A stretch of DNA of 64,000 bases from the NCBI RefSeq assembly GCF_964355755.1, contig NC_092676.1, positions 15,856,288 through 15,920,287 of the forward strand. Reading direction: 5' to 3'. The position numbers were made by a program, and so were the translations under genes. The stretch is from Antedon mediterranea. Its lineage: Eukaryota > Echinodermata > Crinoidea > Comatulida > Antedonidae. Positions within the stretch are counted from its first letter, which is position 1, and every line of letters starts with the position of its first letter. This document shows, one piece after another, positions 1 to 12,300 of the stretch. Below the pieces are notes generated by a model. It saw nothing but the letters and a program-made list of their open reading frames with translations, was not told the origin of the DNA and ran no database searches.

Positions 1-480
1 CTACATAAAATTTGTCTGGTAAAAAAAATATATATATATATTTGTGTGTGTCTTAATGCTGTTTGTGATTTAGGCTAATTTCATTACAAGCATGTGTATG
101 CGAGTTTGGTGTAATGGTTATGTAACAAGCCTTTTCAATTAACAATAGCTTCAGTTGACTAACAATAGAACAGCAACGCGAAAATCAAACCAGTGAATTT
201 GAAAAGAAATAGGATTTTTAAACTACTCGCATCAAAAAACGTTTGAAAATTACAATCACAAATTATAACTCTTGCCTCTTGTTCAAAAATGAAGTTTTTT
301 GGACAAGTAGTTCTCGAGAAAATGCAATTTCAGTTTACTTGTTACTTTAAGACTGCTCGCCCGCTTTTGAAAAATTCTGTCCTATCTTTTAACACTAGCA
401 GGTCTAAACAAGTATACTAAAAAGTGGTCCAGAATTGGGACTGTGGTCCCAAATGGTCCCCAAATTTAATGGAATGGTCC

Positions 481-590
481 TTGACCACATATCTATCTGT
501 CTATTTATTTTGGTAAAGATCTTGTAATCCTTTTTGAGTAATCCTGCTAACAAACAAACAAACAAACAAACAAAACTCCTTGGCGGAGGT
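481..590 (+). mobile_element. RTE-like LINE 3' tail
   Basis: The string GAGTAATCCTGCTAAC, a (CAAA)n run (547-573) and the mini-hairpin CTCCTTGGCGGAGGTAA are the usual 3' end of RTE-class LINEs in marine animals. The body is missing. The short open frames here are not genes. Confidence 0.5.
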
Positions 591-622
591 AAATAATAGA
601 GAGGAAAATTGAACAACCGGGA

Positions 623-922
623 CCTGAATAGACAAACCATTCAAAAGTGTCCTGACAAACAGCTCTCTATTGAATACATCGTTACACATCGATGCGTGGC
701 ACTTTTTAACAGGACCTGAATAGACAAACCATTCAAAAGTGTCCTGACAAACAGCTCTCTATTGAATACATCGTCTGAATAGACAAACCATTCAAAAGTG
801 TCCTGACAAACAGCTCTCTATTGAATACATCGTCTGAATAGACAAACCATTCAAAAGTGTCCTGACAAACAGCTCTCTATTGAATACATCGTTACACATC
901 GATGCGTGGCACTTTTTAACAG
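623..922 (+). repeat. tandem repeat, 59-bp unit, four copies
   Basis: CTGAATAGACAAACCATTC starts at 623, 716, 775 and 834. Copies 2 and 3 are 59 bp. Copies 1 and 4 carry an extra 30-34 bp (TTACACATCGATGCGTGGCA and following). The copies are almost identical, so the array is recent. Confidence 0.9.
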
Positions 923-1559
923 AATCAATACGGTAATATACACAGCGAAGAGTACATGTTTACAGATACAGTATGCATTTTAACCAAAATCAGCTCTACT
1001 TATATTTGAAATAAAATAAATACATGCTTGCGGTTGTTTAAAAAAAATTACAACGCACACTTCTATAGATAAAGTTGTATAATCTATAATTGTATTATTA
1101 TTATATGAAGTAATTGTTGCTGCTAGAAAAAAAAGACGATGATATTGAATATCATAATTATAAATGTTATCGTTGAATTACTTCCGACGTTCTTATGTTT
1201 CTTTGTTACCCTTGTTTTTAAAATAACTAAAAAAAACCTTTTCGTTTGAATGCTCATATAAAATGTTAATTAGGTCTAAATAGTAATGTATATAATGTAA
1301 CAGTATTAAAAGACATTCGTTTCTAATCTCTCTTCAATCATATTTTGTGATTTGTCGAAAAATGGCTAAAAAAATGATAAGCTTTTAAAATAATTTACAT
1401 AATGTGAGTAATAAGTAAAAGCCTAAAATACAGGTATAGCAGTATTGGCACACAATAACTTAATTTTTAAAAGTTGTATTTTTGCTATTTTTTGATAGAA
1501 AATCCATGAGTTTTTCGAAAAATACCAGAATTTTAATCATTTTATTTTGTTTTTTATTT

Positions 1560-2400
1560 TTACCATTATGAAAAACATTTGGCAATTTTTGAGATTGTCG
1601 TTATGTTAACAAAATAAAAGAGCTGAAATATTTTCCAAATAATCCCCAATTCTTTAAGTGATGAACTGAGGAAACATTATTTGATTCTGTGCATATCATT
1701 ATGTAAAAAAGATGATCGAAATTTAACAAATTTCCAAAAATTTTCCTGTACTATAATACATGGATATTTTCGGGAAAAAAAAAAGATTTTTAAAGAGATG
1801 TACTGCGGAAACATGCGCAGAACACATTATTTGATTCTGTGCATATTATTATGTAAAAAAAATGACGAAATTTGACCATTTTCCTAAAATTTCCCTGTAC
1901 TATAGCACAGAGATATTTTTGAAAAATTGTCAAACAGCTTTTTAAACTGATCTTTTCAGGTAAAATGCGCACACCACTTTATTTGATTCTGCGCATATCA
2001 TTATGTAAAAAAAATGATAACAATTTGACCATTTTCCTAAAATTAAGGATATTTTCGAAAAATTGTCAAACAGCTTTTTAAACTGATGTTTTGAGGTAAC
2101 ATGCGTAGACCACTTTATTTGATTCTGTGCATGTCGTTATAGTACCAAAATAATGTTAATAAAAGGGCTGGAATTTGACCATTTTCCGAAATTTCCAGGG
2201 ATATTTTCGAAAAAATAAAACGATTTTTTAAGGTGATGTACTGAGGGAAAATCCATATCATTATGTAAAAAAGATGATTGAAATTTGAACAATTTCCTAA
2301 AATTTTCCTGTACTATAGCACAGGGATATTTTTGAAAATTTTTTAAATGATGTATTGAGGTAACATGCGCAGACCACTACGCATGTCATTATGTCAAAAA
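1560..2400 (+). repeat. diverged tandem repeat, about 150-bp unit
   Basis: The landmark TTTGATTCTGTGCAT recurs at about 1681, 1831, 1983 and 2119, and degraded copies follow near 2250 and 2375. Each unit also contains CCTGTACTATAGCACA and GGATATTTTCGAAAAA. Units vary from roughly 115 to 152 bp and have clearly diverged. No coding potential is seen. Confidence 0.8.
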
Positions 2401-2481
2401 ATAAAAGGGCAATATTCTAACATTGATAATCTTATCCCAACACACAAAAGTTAGATAAACTAAAAATGAGTTTGGAAACAT

Positions 2482-2487
2482 TTTATT
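2482..2487 (-). terminator. candidate polyadenylation signal AATAAA
   Basis: The minus strand reads CCAATAAAATG about 1.88 kb past the ARHGAP20 stop codon. It is the last AATAAA before the 150-bp repeat field. AATAAA is frequent in AT-rich DNA, so this is only a candidate. Confidence 0.3.
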
Positions 2488-4364
2488 GGAGATAAATTAT
2501 GCGGTTTACATACGCAAACAGGTATGGTATATAGGAAATGATAATGCTTACTTGTATGTACATATTATTACAATGAAACGCTTTATGTACAAGTTCATTT
2601 GAAAGAAAATAAAAATATTTGTAAATATATGCTATACACAAATACACATTCTAACCAGGAAACAAGTCCCTGTTGTAACTAGTGTGAACAAGTTGTTCCT
2701 GATTACACAATACTAAGTAAGAAAGCTAGCTATAATGACAACCATTCATAAGTAGCCAATCAGAAGTTCTATTGACATGGATGTTTATATTCTAAACTTG
2801 CATATTACTGTACATCTGAGTTGTTGACTTTTAATCATTTTTAACAACTAGTATTGACTCCAAAAATGTGGAAAACATAATTAACATTTATCTATTGACA
2901 GTATATAGATAAAAATACTATAATTTTATCATCAAATTATATGATAAAGATTGTATACTTAATATTGTACAGTTTTGTCTATAACAACACATTTTGGAAG
3001 AATTTCTTGTTTGTACAATACTACAATATTGACATTAAAAATGACATCGATAACATAACATTTGTTCAACATTTCACATTACAAAACGTATTACATGTTT
3101 CTATTCATTAAGATAATACATCATCAATAGAAAAAAAAAACAATATTAAGCTGAAATCTATAAAAAATTATTATAAAAATGAATATATAATAAAACTTAC
3201 ACATTTAAAGGCAAGACATATGTTTCTTAAGTTTTGATATTTACATATAGATACAACAAGGTATTACCTGTTAAAATGGTAAAATCAATACAGGAAATAT
3301 AATTTATTGTGTATTCATGATTATGATATACATTTATTTGAATGATTTAAGCAGGAATACAATAACAATTATCTATAAAATAATTTCTATTCAAAAAATA
3401 ATAAATGATGCAGTCGAGTTGTGTTAATTTACGATTGAAATATTTTGAATTGAATACCCTGTGTATATGATCATAATACTATCAATAATGCATAATATTT
3501 CTTCAGTGCAAACATTTTGTTCAGATACAAACAAAATGGTAAATTTAAAATTGTTATGAATAGGTATTATAAAAGCTGCAATTTTTTATGTACAAAGATT
3601 ATTTGAGAAATTAATTCCAATAATAGGGCACATTATCGAAAATATATTATACATGAAAACTGAAGTGGCTCTTGACAATCTAGGACTGAGGTGTGTTCTA
3701 ACTTTGTTTCAGATATTAACTTAATTTGTTGATTAAACTTACTGTATAACAAGACACAGACTACCTTTATTATCATTCAAAATAAACTTAAAGTAGTAAT
3801 ATTCAATTCTTTATAATCAACTTTTATAATTGTGATATAACAATTTAACATACTGTACTACAAATTAATTTATCAAAATATTTGTTATCATATCTGATTA
3901 TCTTGGGATTTTTTTTGTAGTAACAGCATATTGAAATTGATTGGGTTTGGAAAACTTTCTTGCCCCAATCAGTATCACGATTTCAGACTAATATTACTTA
4001 ACTACAGTAAATTACCAATTCAATAACTGTCCTCTCAATTCACCCTTAATTGTACTTGGTATGAATTTTTTTCCTCCATATTAACTATGAGTTCATATTA
4101 TTTGATCTTAGATACCTGATCACTGAAACCATTGTTGTGCAACTCTTCCTTACTATATAATTAGTTTTTTCTAAGCACAATAGCACCTCATAAACAAATC
4201 TTACAACTACATCCTACCACTCATAGAAAACACATGCATACAAAATAAGTAATCTAAAAACTGAAACACGTTGTTTTACAATATTTCATTTCAGTTTATG
4301 AATGTAGATTACTTCCCATAATTGAGGTAGTTCAATATTCTAATATCTATTATTTGTTAACAAT
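2482..4364 (-). other. ARHGAP20: ARHGAP20 3' untranslated region (inferred)
   Basis: AT-rich sequence after the TAA at 4367-4365 with no open frame of note. On the minus strand several AATAAA-like hexamers occur. A good last candidate is at 2487-2482, just before the tandem-repeat field that begins below about 2400. The true end is not determinable from sequence alone. Confidence 0.45.
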
Positions 4365-6310
4365 TTACACATACGATTCTTCAGTGGTAAACTCATAATT
4401 GCCAACTTCATCCATGTAGCTACCCGAGTCGGTGCTACCTTGCTGACTACGTCCCTTAAATGTCTGTCGTTCTTGTAATGCATCTTTGCTAATGCCGTTA
4501 ATAGGCTTTGAATTGTGTGTCATATCTGGAAAGTATTTTGTCTGTGGACTCAGTCCAGAATCTGTAGAATAAGTAGAACTGTTTGAACTCAATCTATTTG
4601 AGTTCAACTTTGAACTCCGTTGAACCGGATAGAAATTATTTGAACTGTTATTTGAGTTCTGTACAGTGTTATTAACAACTCTATTTTTAGTTGAGTCAAA
4701 TACATGATCTTGGCCATAAAACAACGTAGACACAACTTGTGCATTGTCAATCTTGCTTTTTATCTTTTGATCTGAAACAAGATCTGGTAAATCTTTGTTT
4801 GCCTCAATAGAATCACTGTAACTCCTCTGCAACGGAGCATGCTTTTCTTCATTTGTGATACGATCACTGCTGCTTCGATGCACAGGAGCGATCTGCAAAT
4901 GCCTATCCCATGATACATCAGCCATTGTTAGACGCAAGTCTTCTGCGCTGATGGTTCCACTTTCACTTGATTCAGAGTCGGACTCATGATATAATATACC
5001 ATCCTCGTAATGCATTGAGAATTTCTCTTGACTGTAACTTCTTGGTGGAGGAAGCCTGTACATTGGTCTCTTCAAACCAAGTTGTAACTTTGATTGCTGC
5101 TTGCCAATTTCAGCAGGTCCCTTAGACCATGAATTATCATTCTGATCTCTCTCATTTTGTTTGTTTACTTTAATCAGTAACGCATGATCACTAGACTCCA
5201 TTGTCTGTTCAAAAAGTTTTTTGCGACTCATTGTCTCATGGTATGTTGGTGGATGTGATCTCTGAAGCTCTGCAATTTTACTTAAACTTGTTGATGGATT
5301 TACCAAACTGTCCTCCGTTGATCTTCGATTGTATTGTCGTACAACTGTTTCACTTTGCGATCTCAAAATAGTTGGTTGTTGAGCTTTTTTAATTTCTTCT
5401 TTGCCATTAGGTTTTTGTTGGCGCGCCGGCCTTGTGAATGCAGATTTTGTTGCATGTGATGGAAAAAATTCACCTGCTCGATCAGATGGATAAACTCTAT
5501 GGACATTCCCTCGTGATTCATGTGATGGAGCACTATTATGTGACCGTCGACTATGACCGGGAGTGCAATTGTTTTTATCAGAAATATTTTTTTGACTGGA
5601 AACTGTATCGTAGGTCATTTTTCTGTCATCAATATTATACTTTCTATTTGCCATATCTGTGGCTGGCCGTATATCAACCTTTGAATGTAATTGTTCCGAC
5701 GACTGCCTTGAATACCTGGGTGATGGGAATGATTCAGATAATGCGCTACTGCCCATTCTATTTTGTGCAAAGTTAAGTGACAACGCAGTGGTTTTTGATC
5801 TTTCCTCCTCATGGTATGCATATTTACCCTCATCAAATAAACTTGCTCCTTCAAGGTCCAAGTCCTCTAATGTACGAATCACATCAGATGTCAAATCCAA
5901 TTCATGCTCAGCTTCTCCTAATAAATATCGTCTTGATTTGTTGTTAATTCGTGGCTGCTTTCCTTTGCTTTTAATTGGATCCGATTGTCTACGTAACTCA
6001 GCCGACAGGTTAAGAGCAACAGGATGTTTCGAGTCGTGTTCAATCTGGTGAGGATGTAGCTGCGATGCACTCATGCTGTGTTGCAATGGTGGACGCACAC
6101 CACTATTACTATTATAGGAACCGCATTTTTCACGAGCATCAACTCCAGAGTCTGTTGTATCAGTTGTATCTGATTCAGGGTATAACTGTGAGTCACTTAA
6201 TGTCAGTCCAGAGTCGCGACTCAGACTTGAGGGTGATAACATCGCTGAATTTTTATGTTGGTGATTTTCATCTTGAATGCAATACCTATCAAGACTGTCC
6301 AATGATGAGC
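4365..6310 (-). CDS. ARHGAP20: ARHGAP20 last coding exon: Ser-rich C-terminal tail
   Basis: Acceptor TTTTTACAG precedes 6310; the first two bases complete a Gly codon split with the exon at 6875-6695. It encodes 647 residues (593-1239) with no folded domain that I can see. The tail is rich in Ser, Asn, Gln and charged residues, with several short linear motifs: RRQSDP, RSQSETV, HRSSSDR, QRSYSDS, and repeated DSG (RDSGLTLS, TDSGVD, TDSGLSP, TDSGSYM). The last residues are TTEESYV followed by TAA (4367-4365). Ser at -2 and Val at 0 make a class I PDZ-binding motif. Large single C-terminal exons also occur in vertebrate ARHGAP20, whose tail is poorly conserved. The apparent start codon in mid-exon (TTG at 6302) is not a real start, because the frame continues into the upstream exon. 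Confidence 0.93.
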
Positions 6311-9300
6311 CTGTAAAAACAAGTTTAACAATTGTTAGCTTTAGCAGTTGTTTAATTTTAATTCTATATTTTTATCTATTATTTACATTTAATAATAGTA
6401 AATTTCATTGAAATGAAATGTATGTAAAAATAGTTGATAATAACTGTAACCAAAAAAACCCATAAAAGCAAGCAAAAACGTATGACAATCTTTGCAATCA
6501 TTTAATTGCTCTTTTCTGCATTCTGAAACATTACTCTTTACCATTACTAAGCCCTTAATGGGATTTGATTGTTTAAAAAAATCAGCCAATATCAGAATGT
6601 CTTTTTTCCTCTCCAGTACCCTTTCGTTTTACCATGTACTCTTTCCTGTTACCAATAACTGAAACATACTTAATAAAACATAGTATTGCCTTACCATTGA
6701 CATCATGACCACTATGTAAACTGTCAGAATCACCACTAGAATCAAGCCTCTTTCCTTCCGTTTGCTTCCTCCATGGTTTGCCTCCAAATATCCGTAATAT
6801 GTCAGCACCAAAAATGGATCTAGCCTCCTCAATTATGTACTGTACCAATTTGGGAACCATTTTACTTGCTTGAGCCTATCAAAGTAATAGTATATTATTA
6901 GGACTGAAACAATTGTATACTAGTAATAGGTGGTATTTTGGTTGGGTGACCAATAACCCCTTTTCAGCACAACATAGCCACACTGACCATTTAAAATAGC
7001 AGTTCACATACTGTGTATTGGTTGAATCTGAAAACAAAAGTATATAAAGAAAATGATGCTCATACCTGTACCATAGGGTTACTGGTAGAAGCTGGATTGA
7101 GCAGACTGGGAGCTATACAGATCGCTAAGTTGTATGCAGTCATGCTATTTTCACTTGAATTTTCATTGATGAAATGCAGAACACAGAAAAAATGGCGCAA
7201 TAACTCAAAATTCTCTTTGGGTAACTGTTCTACGCACCTGCAAAATATGATTATTCAAATTTGTTAAACAAGTTCTGAGCAGCCCTCTTATCAGGATTGT
7301 ATTTAAGGCTAGAGTAATCCAACATCAATAACAATAATATAACAATATATGAGATCTGATTTGGTAGAAAGCTTATGAGACCCATGTAGAGTGCACACCT
7401 AAATAATATTATACAGATATTGACTGCTTAGAGGTTAAATATAAGATTTGACATCCCCTCGGGAATGATATTAAGTTCTCGGGGAATATATATTTCCCTC
7501 AGCTGGCGCTTCAGGAAATATATATTCCCTCGAACTTAATATCATTCCCTCGGGGATGTCAAATCTTATATTAACCGATATAAAAGGCAATATCTGTTAT
7601 ATTATATAGCCAAGAACAAGTCTGCTGGGTTGGGTGAAGCTAGGCTAGGCCTCCTATACTAGTATTTGTATTGTATTTAAACAAGCCTGCCTAGACACCT
7701 TACCTTGCGAAGAATAATATACAGATAATTACTAATTAATGATTCCTTGGCAATAAAATATTCACTTAGGCCTAGGTCGTTTAAATTAACAGGAGAATTT
7801 CCATCAATAAGCCTATTAATAATAATATTATAATCAGGTAGGCCGAATAAACAATTCGTCTTCTTCTCGCGATCTTCGAGGAGCCGAATCACCGGATGTT
7901 CAGCGCGTACTAGTTACTAGGTTACTACCGTGAGTAATTGACCAATCACAAACTGTGTTTCATCACATTTAGGGTGGAATAATAACAAATGAGGGCGCTA
8001 TGTATGCATAGCTTAAATAGTTTAGAAGATTAATTACTTCAAGCAAGTTTCGTGGCACAGCGGTTGAAACGTTGTCTTGTGATGGAGTGACAATTGCATC
8101 GCAAGTTCAAGATCAGTAGATGACTTTTGTTTATTTATCGGCAAACGTGAGTGTTGTACACGAAAATTACACAGTCAATATCATCGTACTCAAGAATTTA
8201 TATGATTAATGACAGGGGACACGATTATTATGCGAAAATTACACAGTCAATATCATCGTTCTCGAGGATATATACGATTTACGATCCTCGCAGCGGTAGT
8301 CATGTGATGCAGTTTCAACCAATCACGTTCGCGTATTTACATAGGCTATGTAATATAACAATATATGAGATCTGATTTGGTAGAAAGCTTATGAGACCCA
8401 TGTAGAGTGCACACCTAAAATAAAATACACAATCGTCTAACTGTTTCGCTTATATTATGTTAAATGACTAAGAAACCAATAATTGTCATTAGCAATTAGA
8501 TCTTGAGTTCTATATTCCTATTTAAGTCATCCTTAATTATAAAATGATTTACTTTTGCTTTTTGTGACTTACTTTGTCCTATCCGTAACACCCATTTAAT
8601 ACAGTTGATGTCATTCATAAGTAGTGCAACCTTTGTTTTTTCTTCTAAAACTCCATTCGAACATAATCTATTTTAATTAGAGAAATAAAACGCAACAAAC
8701 TTACTTTCTAACAGCTTCAGTTTTTTCTTTTCCCCCAGACATGTTGACAGTGTTCATCCAGTTATCATACAGGTCATAGTTCAACACAAAACAGGGAATA
8801 TTGCGCAAGAAATCCTACAAAAAACAGACAAACATGTTTGATAAATATTAAATGTATTTAAAGTAGTATGGGTGATGTCTCAGGGTAGTTCTATGCACCT
8901 TCAAATAAATTGTCCAATTTTAATATAATGTCCACTATATTTTGTGGTTATGGATAGTGGTTGTAAGCAGCCAAATGCTATTGTGATGTGTAGATCCAAC
9001 CATAATAAGAATGTTATCTAGTTTCCTATAGAAATACAATGTACTCATTAAACTAAATGACTCTATCATATTACATTTAATTTAATTCTATTATGTTCTT
9101 TCGGATGTTATGGCAGGTTGTGAGGTTATTCAACTTACATTAAAAAAGATGCACAAAATAAGGAAAAAAATCTATATAATATATGTAAAGTTAAAACATA
9201 ATGTAAAAGAACAATGAAAAGTTAAATGCTATTTCTATGGTCTGGTATTTGCCCAGACCATGGGCAAGTATGTATGTATGTTACTACTTTTACCATTTCT

Positions 9301-12300
9301 GTTTCAATTACAAAATGGCTGAAACCATGTCATCATAAATAGATCAAAACATGTTTGTACAAAGGTTAAAATAAACCTACACTTGGACATCTTTAAATCA
9401 CCTCAGTTTAAAAGACAATTACAGGAAGTTAAAGGACTAGTAATCACTCAAGGAAAAGTTATATAACTTGAGGTGCAATTAAAACAACAATATTATCCTA
9501 GTTAGATTCTGCTTCAGATCATTTAGGAAGCAATGCAATCATTTATTGGTTGGCTAATCCACAAACATTGTAGTTTGAGAAAACTAAATGACTGCAACTT
9601 TATCAGTAAGTCTTTAGCAGATAGCATCAACATCTTTATGTCTCATCTAAAGGAAGATGTGAGAGCCCAGTAAAGATATAAGTTAGTATTGGGATTAAAC
9701 AATAAAAATTTTTATTATGTGCAGTATAGTGATTTATACCAACCTAGTATAGTGTAATAAATGCTTTTACCATTCTCAACAATGTAAAGGAACTTTAAAG
9801 ATATATAAATATTATTCATACCTTAAATGTTGCAGCGACCACATAAGTTGAATAATCATCCATAGAACACTCGATGCCTGCATCCAACTTTTCTTTGAGT
9901 TCACGGCATATTCTTGCATTTGCTGACTTTCTAAATACACCAGTTGTAAATGGAGCATTTTGATGGAGATGGCTTAGCATATCACTCACTGGCTTTGGAA
10001 GGTATTTATCAGGACAAAGTTGAGACAACGGAAGACCAAATAATCTGAAATATAATACAATAATATTCTTTTTCAAAAACTACAACAAACACCCTGCATA
10101 CTAATTTCCATATGAATCTTTTGTTATAAAATTATAAAAAAATTTATTTTTAATTATTTAATTGAGGACACCAATTTTTTTCATGGTTACAATGTGCCAA
10201 CGCATTAAAAATTTGCCCTACATATAAAACAAAGTCTTTAACAAGTTATTAGTAAGTAAATTTGTTCTTTTGTAAGGAAAAAATTCTGGCATGATTTGAA
10301 CATGCTATTTGCTAGCATCTTAACCACCAAGCTACAACGCCACAAATTGTTTACTTACTTTCCAGCAGCAGATGGTGATGGGGTTGTGTCAAACAAGTCG
10401 GTTTTACTTGTTCCTCTTCTGAATACCAATTTCAAGGGTGATTTTCGTTTTGGTTTCACCCTTTTGTTTGAAATGTCTGAAAGAAATATAAAAAGAAGCT
10501 TTTAAGAGTTTATCAAAATTTAAAGTTGCAGTTATTATTTTTATTATTTTTTTTTATTAAAAATAAATAATTAAATAAACTTACCATTGTTTATTGCTTG
10601 TGACGTATTTTGTGCTCTCTTCAATACAAATTTACATTGAAATTCATCTGCCACTGTGTCCATGGTCAAGTCTGTTGGTAGTACGTATATATCACTTGCT
10701 GCTGCAGCGTCACGTAAATGACTAAGTACTATAGAGAACGGCAACTCATGTCCAATAAGTGGGTAAAATGGGTTATCCTTGCCAGACATCACCCATAATT
10801 GATAGTCCTTGAGTTGCGTGTCTGTAATTCCAAATTGATTTAAGCACAAACTAAGAACTTGCTCCGTGCTCTGTGTATTCGTGATCTCAAATACTTTGGA
10901 CTGTGGAAGAAAACGTGAAAGAAGTTAGTAAATACTGACCAATCCAATGAATGACCTACTCGTAATTAGTTATGGCGCGCAAAATAGCAGCAAGCTTAGA
11001 AACGGTTGTTAATAGTCTCCAGTAATACGATGACGTCTCATTAAACCTCCTTCTGGTTAGATTTGACATTTCCAAATTTAGAACTCGTACTTAAACCGGT
11101 TTTATGTACGTCATGGAGTTAAATATAATTCTTTATTCACCATTTATCTATAAATATTTCACCTATTTATGACAAAAATTTAAAATGAGTTGTTTTTATA
11201 GTTGTGATAGTGATAACTTGATCATACTGTGCTTATTCACCTATCTTGAACTTGAACACAAATGAAGAATTTCCTTATAAGGTAATACGATATTAACAAG
11301 TTGACCAATTAATAATCATTTTCTTCAAGTTCTACTTTAATTACTTTAGGAATATTGGTCATTTACATAATGTTAAATTTTAAAGGAAAAGTCAATTTTT
11401 TTACTTTCTAGTAAAGTATCAAAGTGATTTTGATATTATGGTTTTTATTTTATGAAATTATATAATATTATAGAAAAGAAATTCTGATTTTAAACATAAT
11501 AATATAAGTACATTTTTATTAATTTGAGGTAAAAAAGTACAGTAAGAAAGTCAGAAGGTTTTAGGAATCAAGTCTCAGTGTAATCATTTTTTTTCAGATC
11601 CATCATTTAAAAATTAATTTTGATTATATAACTAGGCAGTTTGGAGTTTCTCTATGCCTGTAAATTTATATATACTCTATAGTTTAAATTTCTAGTAAAA
11701 CAAAAAGTATTGATAAAACAATCAGTTTACTCACAGAACTAGTTTCCTTGCTCTGAATCTTGACTGAAATGCTCTTCGGTTCTTCTTTATCCTTTTCCAT
11801 TGTGATATGTCTAAAAGAAAAATGTTGTTTATATAATATTCGAGTGTTAATTATATCATCCAATACACAGATGACGTAGTTAATTATAAAATACATGTTT
11901 TCACAAGTTATTTCATGTTAGACGACATCCCGCCAAAGTACAATAACAAAGTTGCAGGACATAGGATGCACAAAACACAAGCGCCGTTTCAAAGTATTTT
12001 ATATTTCGAGATATTTCCTGTTTATTGCTATGTTTAGATTACATAGAAAGCATAGCTGTATGTTTTGATTTTTTTTTCTTTTCGTTTTATCATTAACTTA
12101 TTTCAAATTGGTCAATAAACTTTTCACCTTTCTGTTTGCCTGTTCACTTTCATTTTTTAAGGAAAAATACATTTTTCGCATTTTTAATAAAAAAAGAAAT
12201 GCAGACTATAAATAGAAAATATTAAAAATACTTTATTCCATGAGAATTTAGATCAATTTAATTTTGAAAACGTCAACATATTGTACACTCTGTTTCTATG

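Noticed and set aside
5438-6316. Plus-strand frames of 80-130 codons inside the last ARHGAP20 exon
   Set aside because: They are shadows of the minus-strand coding sequence, with no splice sites or family features.
8585-8665. Possible extra RhoGAP exon (minus strand, KVALLMNDINCIKWVLRIG)
   Set aside because: It has a weak acceptor and no match to the family. The flanking exons 8814-8705 and 7237-7066 join directly in frame with a gap-free match to ARHGAP20.
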